Part shown: positions 32,743 through 40,613 of the stretch, piece by piece
How positions within the stretch are numbered: position 1 is the stretch's first letter
How the letters are laid out: every line of letters begins with the position of its first letter
Origin: Asanoa sp. WMMD1127
GTDB lineage: Bacteria; Actinomycetota; Actinomycetes; Mycobacteriales; Micromonosporaceae
Reading direction: 5' to 3'
DNA length: 64,000 nt
Assembly (NCBI RefSeq): GCF_029626225.1
Contig: NZ_JARUBP010000001.1
Coordinates: 1,178,001-1,242,000, forward strand
Notes under the pieces: generated by a model
What the model was told of the DNA's origin: nothing
The model's input: the letters and a program-made list of their open reading frames with translations, nothing else
Databases searched by the model: none
Made by a program: the position numbers and the translations under genes

Positions 32743-34050
32743 ATGTCAACCCCTCCGTCGTCCCAAGACTCACCGCGCGGCAAGGCGATCGCGGACGCCG
32801 CCGCGGCCGTCATCCCCGGTGGCGTCAACTCGTCGACCCGCTACATCGGCACGCCGTACGCGTTCGTCGCCGCCGACGGCGCCTACCTGACCGACGCCGA
32901 CGGCCGGCGCTACCTCGACTACCACGCCGCGTTCGGCGCGATCCTGCTCGGCCACAACGCGCCGGTCGTCAACGACGCCATCCGCGGCGCGCTCGGCGGC
33001 GTCGACCTGACCGGCATCGGCGTCACCGAGGCCGAGGTGCGCCTCGCCCAACGGATCGTCGAGGTCATCCCGTCCGCCGAGTCGATGATCGCCACGATGA
33101 GCGGGTCGGAGGCGACCGCGCAGGCGATCCGGCTGGCCCGCGCGGTCACCGACCGGGACCTGATCATCAAGTTCCAGGGCGGGTTCCACGGCTGGCACGA
33201 CGCGGTGGCCCGCAACGTCATCTCGACCGCCGACAAGGCGTACGGCCGGGATCCGCTCTCCAAGGGCATCCTCGACCAGGCGGTCGACGCCACCCTGATC
33301 GCGGAGTTCAACGACCTCGACTCGGTCGCCGCGCTCTTCGACGCGCACCGCGACCGGATCGCCGCCGTCATCCTCGAGCCGATCCCGCACAACGTCGGCG
33401 CGCTGCTGCCCACGACCGAGTTCGTCGAGGGCCTGCGCAAGCTGACCGAACAGCATGGCGCGCTGCTCATCTTCGACGAGGTGATCACCGGCTTCCGGCA
33501 CGCGCTCGGCGGCTACCAGCAGGTGATCGGCGTGACCCCGGACCTGACGACGTTCGGCAAGGGGATGGCCAACGGCTTCCCGGTCGGCGGCGTGGCCGGA
33601 CGGCGCGACCTGATGGAGCACTTCAACGGGCAGACCGGCGACGTGCTGATGGCGGGCACGTTCAACGGCAACCCGCTCGGCTGCCACGCGGCCCTGGCCA
33701 CCATCGACTACCTGGCCGCGAACCCGGACTTCTACACGCGTACGCACGCCCTGGGCGAACGGATGCGGTCAGGTCTGCGCGGCATCCTCGCGGAACTGGG
33801 CATCGAGGCCACGGTCGCGGGCTTCGGCGGCGTCTTCGCGGTCTACTTCCTGGCCGGCCCGGCGCTCGGCTACCGCGACCTGTTGCGCAATGACAACGCG
33901 GCCTACGTGGCCTTCCACCGCGGCATGACCGACCGCGGCTTCCTCATGCTCCCGATGGCCCTGAAGCGCAACCACATCTCGGGCGTCCACACGGAGGAAG
34001 AGGTCGACCGCACCCTCGAAGCGGCCCGCGAGGTGCTCAAGAGCCTGTAG
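32743..34050 (+). CDS. Class III aminotransferase, glutamate-1-semialdehyde-aminomutase-like
   Basis: 435 residues. IPGGVNSSTRYIGTPYAFV is the typical HemL-like beginning. GSEAT (121-125) binds the PLP phosphate, DEVITGFR has Asp245, and the PLP lysine is Lys273 in FGKGMANGFPVGG. The HemL loop usually reading EPVAGN is here EPIPHN, and the gene is not near haem genes. It is thus a catabolic relative, transferring an amino group to or from an aldehyde or oxo-acid. Single gene, divergent from the Gfo/Idh-ABC unit, with its own copy of the cluster operator. Followed by a strong terminator. Confidence 0.88.
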   Translation: MSTPPSSQDSPRGKAIADAAAAVIPGGVNSSTRYIGTPYAFVAADGAYLTDADGRRYLDYHAAFGAILLGHNAPVVNDAIRGALGGVDLTGIGVTEAEVRLAQRIVEVIPSAESMIATMSGSEATAQAIRLARAVTDRDLIIKFQGGFHGWHDAVARNVISTADKAYGRDPLSKGILDQAVDATLIAEFNDLDSVAALFDAHRDRIAAVILEPIPHNVGALLPTTEFVEGLRKLTEQHGALLIFDEVITGFRHALGGYQQVIGVTPDLTTFGKGMANGFPVGGVAGRRDLMEHFNGQTGDVLMAGTFNGNPLGCHAALATIDYLAANPDFYTRTHALGERMRSGLRGILAELGIEATVAGFGGVFAVYFLAGPALGYRDLLRNDNAAYVAFHRGMTDRGFLMLPMALKRNHISGVHTEEEVDRTLEAAREVLKSL

Positions 34051-34057
34051 GAACGGG

Positions 34058-34091
34058 CACCGCCCCGGGTCCGCGTGGACCCGGGGCGGTG
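34058..34091. terminator. 15-bp perfect hairpin terminator
   Basis: Arms 34058-34072 and 34077-34091 with a four-base loop, seven bases after the aminotransferase stop and 14 bases from the end of the convergent sugar dehydrogenase gene. It probably terminates both. It marks the right end of the IclR regulon. Confidence 0.8.
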
Positions 34092-34105
34092 ACGTCGGCG
34101 ACCGC

Positions 34106-35647
34106 TCAGCTTGCCGCGCAGGCGGTGCCGTTCAGGCGGAAGTCGGTCGGGCGGGCGGTGCCGGTGCCGTTGGCCAGGAAGCCGAAGTTGGCGCTGGCGC
34201 CCGTCGGCAGGTTGCCGTTCCAGCTGTCGTTGCGGGCGGTCACGGCGCGGCCGGACTGGCTGACCCGAGCGCCCCACGCGCTGGTGATCCGCTGGTTGCC
34301 GCCGAACGTCCAGGTCAGCGTCCACGAGCTGACCGCCGGGCCGCGGTTGATGACCCGGACGTTGCCCAGCAGCAGGCCGGCGATGGCGTTCGCGCCGTAG
34401 CTGACGGAGCAGGCGGTCGCGGGCGTGGTCACCGTCGGTGTCGCGGTCGGCGTCGTCGTGGGATCCGTCGTCGGCGTCGCGGTCGGGGTCGTCGTGGGAT
34501 CGGTCGTCGGATCGGTCGTCGGTGTCACGGTCGGCGTGGCCGTTGGCGTGGGGCTCGGGCTCGGCAGCGTCACCGAGAAGCGGAAGACCCGGTCGTCGCT
34601 GGGCGTCGGGTTGCCCCGGCCGTCACGGTTGCTGGTCGCCACCCAGAGCGACCCGTCCGGCCCGCGTTCCACGGTCCGCAGGCGGCCGAACCGGCTGTTG
34701 AGCGCGGCGGTCGGCGTACCCGCGCCGCCGTTGCCGTCCAGTGGCACGACCCAGAGCCGGTTGCCGCGCAGCGCCGCCACGAACAGGCTGTCGCCGATGA
34801 TGGCCGCGCCGCTCGGCGAGGCCTCCGCGGGGGACCAGGTGACGATCGGGTTGCGGTACGCCGTGTTGGCCGAGTTGCCCTCCACCACCGGCCAGCCGTA
34901 GTTGCCGCCCGGGACGATCCGGTTGACCTCGTCCCAGGTGTTCTGGCCGAACTCGGTCGCGTAGAGCCGCCCGGCGTCGTCCCAGGCGAGGCCCTGCACG
35001 TTGCGGTGACCGAGGCTGTAGACCAGCGAGCCGGCCGTCGGGTTGTCGGCCGGCACGCCGCCGTCCGGCCGGATCCGCAGGATCTTCCCGTTGAGGCTGC
35101 CCGGGTTCTGCGCCCGGCTGGTGACGCCGGCGTCGCCGACCCCGGCGTAGAGCATGCCGTCGGGGCCGAACGCGATCCGGCCGCCGTTGTGCACGTTGGC
35201 CTTGGCGATCCCGGTGACGATCGGCGTCTGCGCCGACATGTTCGCCAGCGTGAAGCGCACGATCCGGTTGTCGGTGGCCGCCGTGTAGTAGGCGTAGACC
35301 AGGTTGTCGGTGGCGTAGGTCGGCGACACCACCAGGCCGAGCAGGCCGCCCTCGCCGCCGGGCACGACGCCCGGCACCGAGCCGACGATCTGCGTCGGCA
35401 GGCCGGGCCGGACCCGCAGGATCTGGGCGCGGTCGCGCTCGGCGACCAGCGCCGTGCCGTCGGGCAGGTAGGTCATTCCCCAGGGCACCCGCAGGTTGCT
35501 CGCGGCCGTGGTCGGGTTGGTGAAGTCGACGGTCGGTGCGACGCGGCTCGTTCCGGTGGCCGGTCGATCCACCGCGACGGCGATCCCGGCGACGCTCAAG
35601 GCGACAGCCAGGACCGCGGTGGCCGCGACGATCACGGGTTTCCGCAT
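34106..35647 (-). CDS. Secreted PQQ-type sugar dehydrogenase (sorbosone-dehydrogenase-like) with CBM2
   Basis: 513 residues in three parts. A signal peptide is followed by a six-bladed propeller of the soluble glucose/sorbosone dehydrogenase family (residues about 35-365). Typical elements are VPWGMTYLPDGTALVAERD, GEGGLLGLVVSP, NVHNGGRIAFGPDGMLYAGVGD, GHRNVQGLAWDDAGRLY and EFGQNTWDEVNRI. Next comes a Thr/Pro linker of repeated PTTDPTTTPTAT. Residues about 415-513 form a cellulose-binding module family 2 with conserved W residues and terminal cysteines (ACSVSYG, GTACAAS). It should oxidise sugars at the surface of plant polymer. The ATG at 35647 has GGAG upstream. Confidence 0.92.
   Translation of the reverse strand: MRKPVIVAATAVLAVALSVAGIAVAVDRPATGTSRVAPTVDFTNPTTAASNLRVPWGMTYLPDGTALVAERDRAQILRVRPGLPTQIVGSVPGVVPGGEGGLLGLVVSPTYATDNLVYAYYTAATDNRIVRFTLANMSAQTPIVTGIAKANVHNGGRIAFGPDGMLYAGVGDAGVTSRAQNPGSLNGKILRIRPDGGVPADNPTAGSLVYSLGHRNVQGLAWDDAGRLYATEFGQNTWDEVNRIVPGGNYGWPVVEGNSANTAYRNPIVTWSPAEASPSGAAIIGDSLFVAALRGNRLWVVPLDGNGGAGTPTAALNSRFGRLRTVERGPDGSLWVATSNRDGRGNPTPSDDRVFRFSVTLPSPSPTPTATPTVTPTTDPTTDPTTTPTATPTTDPTTTPTATPTVTTPATACSVSYGANAIAGLLLGNVRVINRGPAVSSWTLTWTFGGNQRITSAWGARVSQSGRAVTARNDSWNGNLPTGASANFGFLANGTGTARPTDFRLNGTACAAS
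34437..34520. repeat. 36-bp tandem repeat encoding the Thr/Pro linker
   Basis: Two nearly identical 36-base units (34437-34472 and 34473-34508) followed by a 12-base partial unit. They encode the repeated TPTATPTTDPTT linker between propeller and CBM2. Repeats of this kind change length by slippage, so linker length may vary between strains. Confidence 0.75.
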
Positions 35648-35783
35648 GGACATCTCCTGTGGCAAAAGGGGTCCCTGATGTCGTCACGGTGCCAATTCGC
35701 CACGGGCAGGTTACGGCCAGATAGGACATTTAACGCAAAATAGTGAATTGGCTCGAACCGACCCCGACTCCGCTTCAGGTCGG

Positions 35784-36968
35784 CTAACGCGCGAGCGCCG
35801 GTCGCGCGCCCAGCCGCGCCTGAGCGACCAGCGCGACGAGTCCGGCGGCCGCCACCAGCGCCGCGTAGCCGACGGTGACCGGCAGCAGGCCGACCGGCCC
35901 GATCAGCTCACCGGCGAGGATGGCCGGGAGGCCGAAGGACACGTACGAGACGAGGTAGACGGCCGCGAACAGCCCGGCGCGCTCCCGCTCGGCCGCCAAC
36001 GGGCTGAGCGCGCGCAACGCGCCGGAGAACGACGGGCCCAGGCCGACGCCGCACACCGCACCGGCCACCCACAGCAGCGGGAACAGGTCGGCCCAGGCCG
36101 CGGCGGCCAGCAGCGCGGCGCCGACCAGCACGAACGCGGCGCCGATGGTCTGCGTCGCACGGGCCGTGCGGCGGCCGAGCACGGTCGCGGTGACCGCCGC
36201 GGCGGCGAGCGCGACGGCCACGACCGCACCGTGCACCACGCCGTCGTCGTTGGCGAAGACACCACGGACGATCGTCGGCGCCAGGCCCAGGAACAGCGCG
36301 GCCAGCGCCCACGAGGCGACCAGCACGGGCGTCACCGCGGCGAACTCGGGGCGGATGCGTGGCGGTACGCGCACGTGCGGCACCAGCGAGCGGCGGGCGC
36401 CGGGCCGGCGGGCCACCGTCTCCGGCGACCGCGCGACCAACGCGATCGACGCCACCGTGAGCCCGGCCAGCACCACGAACGCGAGCCGGGTCGGGTTGCC
36501 GCTGTGCTCCACGGCGACCCCGGTCAGCAGCGCGCCCACCCCGAGGCCGACCGGCGGCGCGACGGCGCCCACGATCGCGCCGGCCCGGCGGTGCCGCGGT
36601 GGGGCCAACTCGACGATCGACGCGGTGAACGCGCTCGTCGCCGCGCCGGTGCCGACGCCCTGCACCACCCGGGCGGCGCACACCCACCAGATGTCGGTCG
36701 CGAACACGAACATCAGCATCGCGGCCAGTTGGACGGTCAGCGCGCCCAGCAGCACCGGCCGGCGGCCGACGTGGTCGGAGAGCGAGCCGACCAGCAGCAG
36801 GGCGGCCAGCACCGCGAACGCGTACACCCCGAACGCGAAGGTGACCAGCCAGGGCGCGAAGGCCCAGCGGTCGGCCAGGTCCACCAGCAGCGGTGTCGGC
36901 GCGCCGGCCGCGACGAACAGCACGGCGAACGCGGCGGCGGAGCCCGCGAACGCCGCCCGCCGGCTCAT
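35784..36968 (-). CDS. MFS transporter (drug-efflux-like)
   Basis: 394 residues with about twelve hydrophobic helices. The loop between helices 2 and 3 has GSLSDHVGRRPVLLGAL, the MFS motif A, and helix 5 has VGAVAPPVGLGVGALL. This is typical of exporters of the AraJ/Bcr type. The start ATG shares its A with the stop of the upstream alpha/beta hydrolase gene (TGATG), so the two are coupled. Substrate unknown; export of a hydrolase product or a toxic substrate is possible. Confidence 0.88.
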   Translation of the reverse strand: MSRRAAFAGSAAAFAVLFVAAGAPTPLLVDLADRWAFAPWLVTFAFGVYAFAVLAALLLVGSLSDHVGRRPVLLGALTVQLAAMLMFVFATDIWWVCAARVVQGVGTGAATSAFTASIVELAPPRHRRAGAIVGAVAPPVGLGVGALLTGVAVEHSGNPTRLAFVVLAGLTVASIALVARSPETVARRPGARRSLVPHVRVPPRIRPEFAAVTPVLVASWALAALFLGLAPTIVRGVFANDDGVVHGAVVAVALAAAAVTATVLGRRTARATQTIGAAFVLVGAALLAAAAWADLFPLLWVAGAVCGVGLGPSFSGALRALSPLAAERERAGLFAAVYLVSYVSFGLPAILAGELIGPVGLLPVTVGYAALVAAAGLVALVAQARLGARPALAR

Positions 36969-37783
36969 CAGGGCGCGACACCGAGATAGGACCCGTCCAC
37001 CCAGTCGCTGACGATGCCGGCGTAGTTGCCCGGCTGCTCCTCCCACACGGCGTGCCCGCCCTCCAGCACGTCGAGACGGCTGGCCGGCAGCTTCGCGTTG
37101 AGCACCTCGGCGTCGCGGGCCAGGCCATAGGGGTCCGCGCGGCCGGCGATGATCTGCACCGGCGTCCGGATCGTCGCCAGCAGCGGGTCGAGCGCCGCCA
37201 GATCCTCGGGGTACGACCGGAGGTAGGCCAGCGAGCCGGCGAGCCGGTCACCGGAGTACGAGGCGGCATAGTCCTCGCGGATCTCGCGGGGCAGGTCGTC
37301 GCCGACGAAACCGGCCACCACCCGCCGGCCGTCCGGCTGCCCGACGTCGTCCTGGACCAGCGTGCGCAGCGGCCCCGTCACCGTCAGCGGATGGGTGGCC
37401 GCACCGCCGCCGACCACGACGCTGCGGAACAGGTCGGGCTGTGCGGCCGCCGCGAACAGCAGCGCGGCCGTGCCGACGTCGGGGCCGACCGCGTGTGGCT
37501 GCTCGAGGCCGAAGTGGTCGACGAGGTGCGTGATGAACTCACCCATCACGCGCGGCGACATCAGCTCCGCCCGCCCCTCGGAGCGGCCGAAGCCCGGCAG
37601 GTCCACCGCGATGACGGGGTGGTCGGCGGCCAACGCCGGCCAGGTCGGCGCGTACGCGTAGAGGCTTTCCGGCCACGGGCTCAGCAGCAGCAGGGTGTCC
37701 GCTTCGCGGTCGTCCCGGCCCACGGGGCTCGCGACGTACCGGATGCCCAGATCGTCGATGACGTCGAACCGTTCCTCGTCCAT
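36968..37783 (-). CDS. Alpha/beta hydrolase with Asp nucleophile (dehalogenase/epoxide-hydrolase-like)
   Basis: 271 residues. VIAVDLPGFGRSEGR is the usual strand-4 loop. The nucleophile elbow is VGPDVGT, so aspartate replaces serine, as in haloalkane dehalogenases, fluoroacetate dehalogenases and epoxide hydrolases. The acid region is AGRADPYG and the histidine is in LEGGHAVWEE. It is cytoplasmic, with no signal peptide. The gene leads a two-gene unit with an MFS transporter, divergent from the large LuxR regulator, which is a plausible controller. Substrate unknown. Confidence 0.85.
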   Translation of the reverse strand: MDEERFDVIDDLGIRYVASPVGRDDREADTLLLLSPWPESLYAYAPTWPALAADHPVIAVDLPGFGRSEGRAELMSPRVMGEFITHLVDHFGLEQPHAVGPDVGTAALLFAAAAQPDLFRSVVVGGGAATHPLTVTGPLRTLVQDDVGQPDGRRVVAGFVGDDLPREIREDYAASYSGDRLAGSLAYLRSYPEDLAALDPLLATIRTPVQIIAGRADPYGLARDAEVLNAKLPASRLDVLEGGHAVWEEQPGNYAGIVSDWVDGSYLGVAP

Positions 37784-37866
37784 GCAGCCAGCAGAGCGCG
37801 CCCGCCCATCCCCCGAATCACCTGAATACGTGAGCGCCGCTCGCTAGGTTGTGGAAGGTGGCACGG

Positions 37867-40572
37867 GTGGTTCTGCGTGGACGTTCGGCGGCGATGTCGG
37901 CGGCGATGCCGGCGCTGCGCCGGGCCGCGCGACACGGCCAGAGCGGCATCGTGGTGGTCACCGGCGAGGCCGGAATCGGAAAGACCGCCGTACTCGACGC
38001 GATCGGCGCACAGGCCGGGCAGATGGGCTTTCGCACCGGCGTCGGCAAGGCCGACGAGATCGGCCGCGTCTCGCCCGGTGCGCCGGTGCTGCTGGCGCTG
38101 CGCAGCGGGCGCGATCCGCTGCTCGACCCGGCCGCGCTGGCCGAGCTCGACGGCCTCGCCGACCATCCGTTGGTGCTGATCGACCGGGTCGGCACGCGGC
38201 TGGAGCGGGTGGCCCGGCTGGCGCCGGTGCTGATCGAGATCGACGACGTGCAGTGGGCCGACCAGCTGAGCCGGCTCGCGCTGCGGGTGCTGCCCGATCG
38301 GCTGGCCGGCAACCCGGTGGTGTGGCTGTTCGCCACCCGCGACCCGACCGACGAGCTCGTGACCGCGTCGACCGCCGTGCGCACGGAGATCATCCCGCTC
38401 GGGCCGCTCGCGCCCACCGACGTCGCCGCGATCGCGCGGGACCGGCTGGGCCACCCTGCGAGCCCCGCCACCCAGCGGATGCTCGACGGCGTGGGTGGCA
38501 ATCCCTTCCTCGTGAACCAGATCCTCGACGGCGTGTCCCACGGCGACGCGGACGGCGTGCCGCCGGCCGGTTTCGTGCGCGCGGTGGAGGCGGCGCTGGA
38601 CGCGTTGCCGGACCGGACGGTGGTGCTGCTCGCCGCGGTGCTCGGCCGGTCGTTCGCGATCGACGAGGCGCAGCGGATCGTCCCGACGGTGGGCACCGCC
38701 GACGTCGACGCCGCGGTGGCGTCCGGTCTGCTGGCCCGCGACGGGCACCGGCTGCGTTTCCGGCACGACCTGGTGCGCGAGACTGTCTACGCCGGACTGT
38801 CCACATCGGCCCGCCAGGAGCTGCACCGGCGCTGCGCGCGCTATCTGCTGTCGTCGGGGCGCGACGCGCTGGCCGCCGCGCCGCACGCCCAGGCCGCGGC
38901 GACGCCCGGCGACGAGGAGAGTGCGGCGATCCTCTGCGAGGCCGCGGACAAGGCGGTCACCGCGCTCCCGGACACCGCCGGCGACCTGATCCTCCAGGCC
39001 TTCGCGCTGGTGCGGCCGGCACAGGGGTCGTGGGTCGGCATCGGCGAGCGGTGCGTCGACGTGCTGCACCGGGTGCAGCGCTGTGCGGACGCGGTGCGGG
39101 TGGCCGACGCCGTGCTGGCCCGGACGGGCGACGCCGAGACCTACGGCCGGATCCAGGTGCTCGCGGCGCAGTCGCTCTGGCAGATCGGCCGGCCGGCGGA
39201 GTCGGTGGCCCGCATCGACGACGCGCTCGCGGCACCCGGCGTCTCACCGGGTCTGCAGGCCCGGCTGCGGGCGGCCCGCGCCTTGGCGTTGACCCGCACG
39301 GAGCCCGCCCGCCGGGCCCGCGCGGCCGCCGAGTCCGCGTTGGCCGACGCGCGGCAGGTCCGCGACCATCCCGCGACGATGCTCGCCCTGCAGGCGATGG
39401 GCGAGCTGGCCCGCAACAGCGGCCACCACGCCGAGTCGCTGGCCTACTTCCGCGAGCTGCGGTCGGTCAGCGACACGACCTATCTCGCCGAGGAGATCGT
39501 CGAACTGCAACTGCTCGACCGGTACGTGGACTCGGGCAGGCTGCTGGAGGCGGCGCACCGCGACGACCGGGGTGGCGTCGAAGCGACCCTGCCTTCGGTG
39601 ACCGCGGCCCAGATGTGGCAGGACTTCAACCTCGGCCGGCTCGACGACGCCGAGGCCGGCGCCCGCACGCTGATCACCGTCGGCCGCGAGATCGGCGACC
39701 ACAAGCACGAGCTGGACGCCGAGCTGGTGTTCGGCGCGGTCGCGGTGCTGCGCGGCGAGCTCGCCGACGCGGCCAACCGGCTGGCGCCCGCGAGCGACGA
39801 GGGACCCGCCGACGAGTCCGTGCGCCGGCCGGGCGTGACGCTGATGGAGGGCTGGCTCGCCGCCAGCGACGGGCGCTCGGACGACGCGCGCAAGATCCTG
39901 GCGCCGCTGCTCTACGAGGCCCGCGACGCCCGCGCGGACTGGCCGTGGTGGCCGGGCTGGATGCGGGTTTTCGTGCGGGTCGGTCGGGCCACCGGCGACG
40001 AGCGGTTCACCGGAGAGGCCCTGGCGATCGCCGCCGAGGGCGCCGCCCGCAACCCGGGCGTCGCCAGCTTCGAGGGTGTCTCGCTGGCGCTGCGCGGCCT
40101 GGTGCGGCACGACCTGGCCGCCCTGACGCAGGCCAACCAGGTGCTCGCGCGCAGCCCACGGCCCATGCTGCGGGGCAACGCCGCCGAGGACCGCGGCCGG
40201 ATGCTGCTGGCCTACGGCAAGCGCGCGGAGGGCATCGCCGAGCTGGACCGGGCCTGGTCGATCTACCACGGGATCGGCGCCAAGGCCGCGGTGATCACCG
40301 TGCAGAAGGTCATGCGCAAGGCCGGCGCCCGCCGCGCCCGGTGGGAGACCGGCGCCGCGCGGCCGCAGCAGGGTTGGGCGGCGCTGACCGACGCCGAGGT
40401 CAAGGTGGCCGAGCTGATCAGCGACGGGCACACCAACAAGGCCGCCGCGCGCCTGCTCAACCTCTCGCCCAACACGGTCAGCACCCACCTGCGGTCGATC
40501 TTCACGAAACTGGACGTGCAGTCGCGGGTGCAGCTCACCAACGCGGTGCACGCCCTGCGCCCGGAAAGCTGA
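37867..40572 (+). CDS. Large ATP-binding LuxR family regulator (LAL/MalT-like)
   Basis: About 901 residues. N-terminal AAA-type ATPase with Walker A TGEAGIGKT (33-41) and Walker B IEIDDVQWAD. A long helical, TPR-like middle (about 400-800) and a C-terminal LuxR helix-turn-helix follow: LTDAEVKVAELISDGHTNKAAARLLNLSPNTVSTHLRSIFTKL. Such proteins bind inducer in the middle part, use ATP to oligomerise, and activate nearby operons. I prefer GTG 37867 with GGAAGG upstream; GTG 37858 and TTG 37849 are in frame. Divergent from the hydrolase-MFS unit. Ends in a terminator. Confidence 0.9.
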   Translation: MVLRGRSAAMSAAMPALRRAARHGQSGIVVVTGEAGIGKTAVLDAIGAQAGQMGFRTGVGKADEIGRVSPGAPVLLALRSGRDPLLDPAALAELDGLADHPLVLIDRVGTRLERVARLAPVLIEIDDVQWADQLSRLALRVLPDRLAGNPVVWLFATRDPTDELVTASTAVRTEIIPLGPLAPTDVAAIARDRLGHPASPATQRMLDGVGGNPFLVNQILDGVSHGDADGVPPAGFVRAVEAALDALPDRTVVLLAAVLGRSFAIDEAQRIVPTVGTADVDAAVASGLLARDGHRLRFRHDLVRETVYAGLSTSARQELHRRCARYLLSSGRDALAAAPHAQAAATPGDEESAAILCEAADKAVTALPDTAGDLILQAFALVRPAQGSWVGIGERCVDVLHRVQRCADAVRVADAVLARTGDAETYGRIQVLAAQSLWQIGRPAESVARIDDALAAPGVSPGLQARLRAARALALTRTEPARRARAAAESALADARQVRDHPATMLALQAMGELARNSGHHAESLAYFRELRSVSDTTYLAEEIVELQLLDRYVDSGRLLEAAHRDDRGGVEATLPSVTAAQMWQDFNLGRLDDAEAGARTLITVGREIGDHKHELDAELVFGAVAVLRGELADAANRLAPASDEGPADESVRRPGVTLMEGWLAASDGRSDDARKILAPLLYEARDARADWPWWPGWMRVFVRVGRATGDERFTGEALAIAAEGAARNPGVASFEGVSLALRGLVRHDLAALTQANQVLARSPRPMLRGNAAEDRGRMLLAYGKRAEGIAELDRAWSIYHGIGAKAAVITVQKVMRKAGARRARWETGAARPQQGWAALTDAEVKVAELISDGHTNKAAARLLNLSPNTVSTHLRSIFTKLDVQSRVQLTNAVHALRPES

Positions 40573-40601
40573 AAGGGCCGCCTCCGCGGGACGGCCCTTT
40601 C
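40571..40601. terminator. Bidirectional terminator between LuxR and phoX genes
   Basis: GAAAGGGCCG (40571-40580) pairs with CGGCCCTTTC (40592-40601) over ten bases. The A/T ends give a short U tail in both directions. It overlaps the LuxR stop codon and lies 12 bases from the end of the convergent phosphatase gene. Confidence 0.8.
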
Positions 40602-40613
40602 GCAACGACTGGC

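Noticed and set aside
32743-34050. hemL of haem biosynthesis
   Set aside because: The substrate-loop sequence EPIPHN differs from the HemL form as I know it, no haem genes are adjacent, and the gene carries the catabolic-cluster operator.
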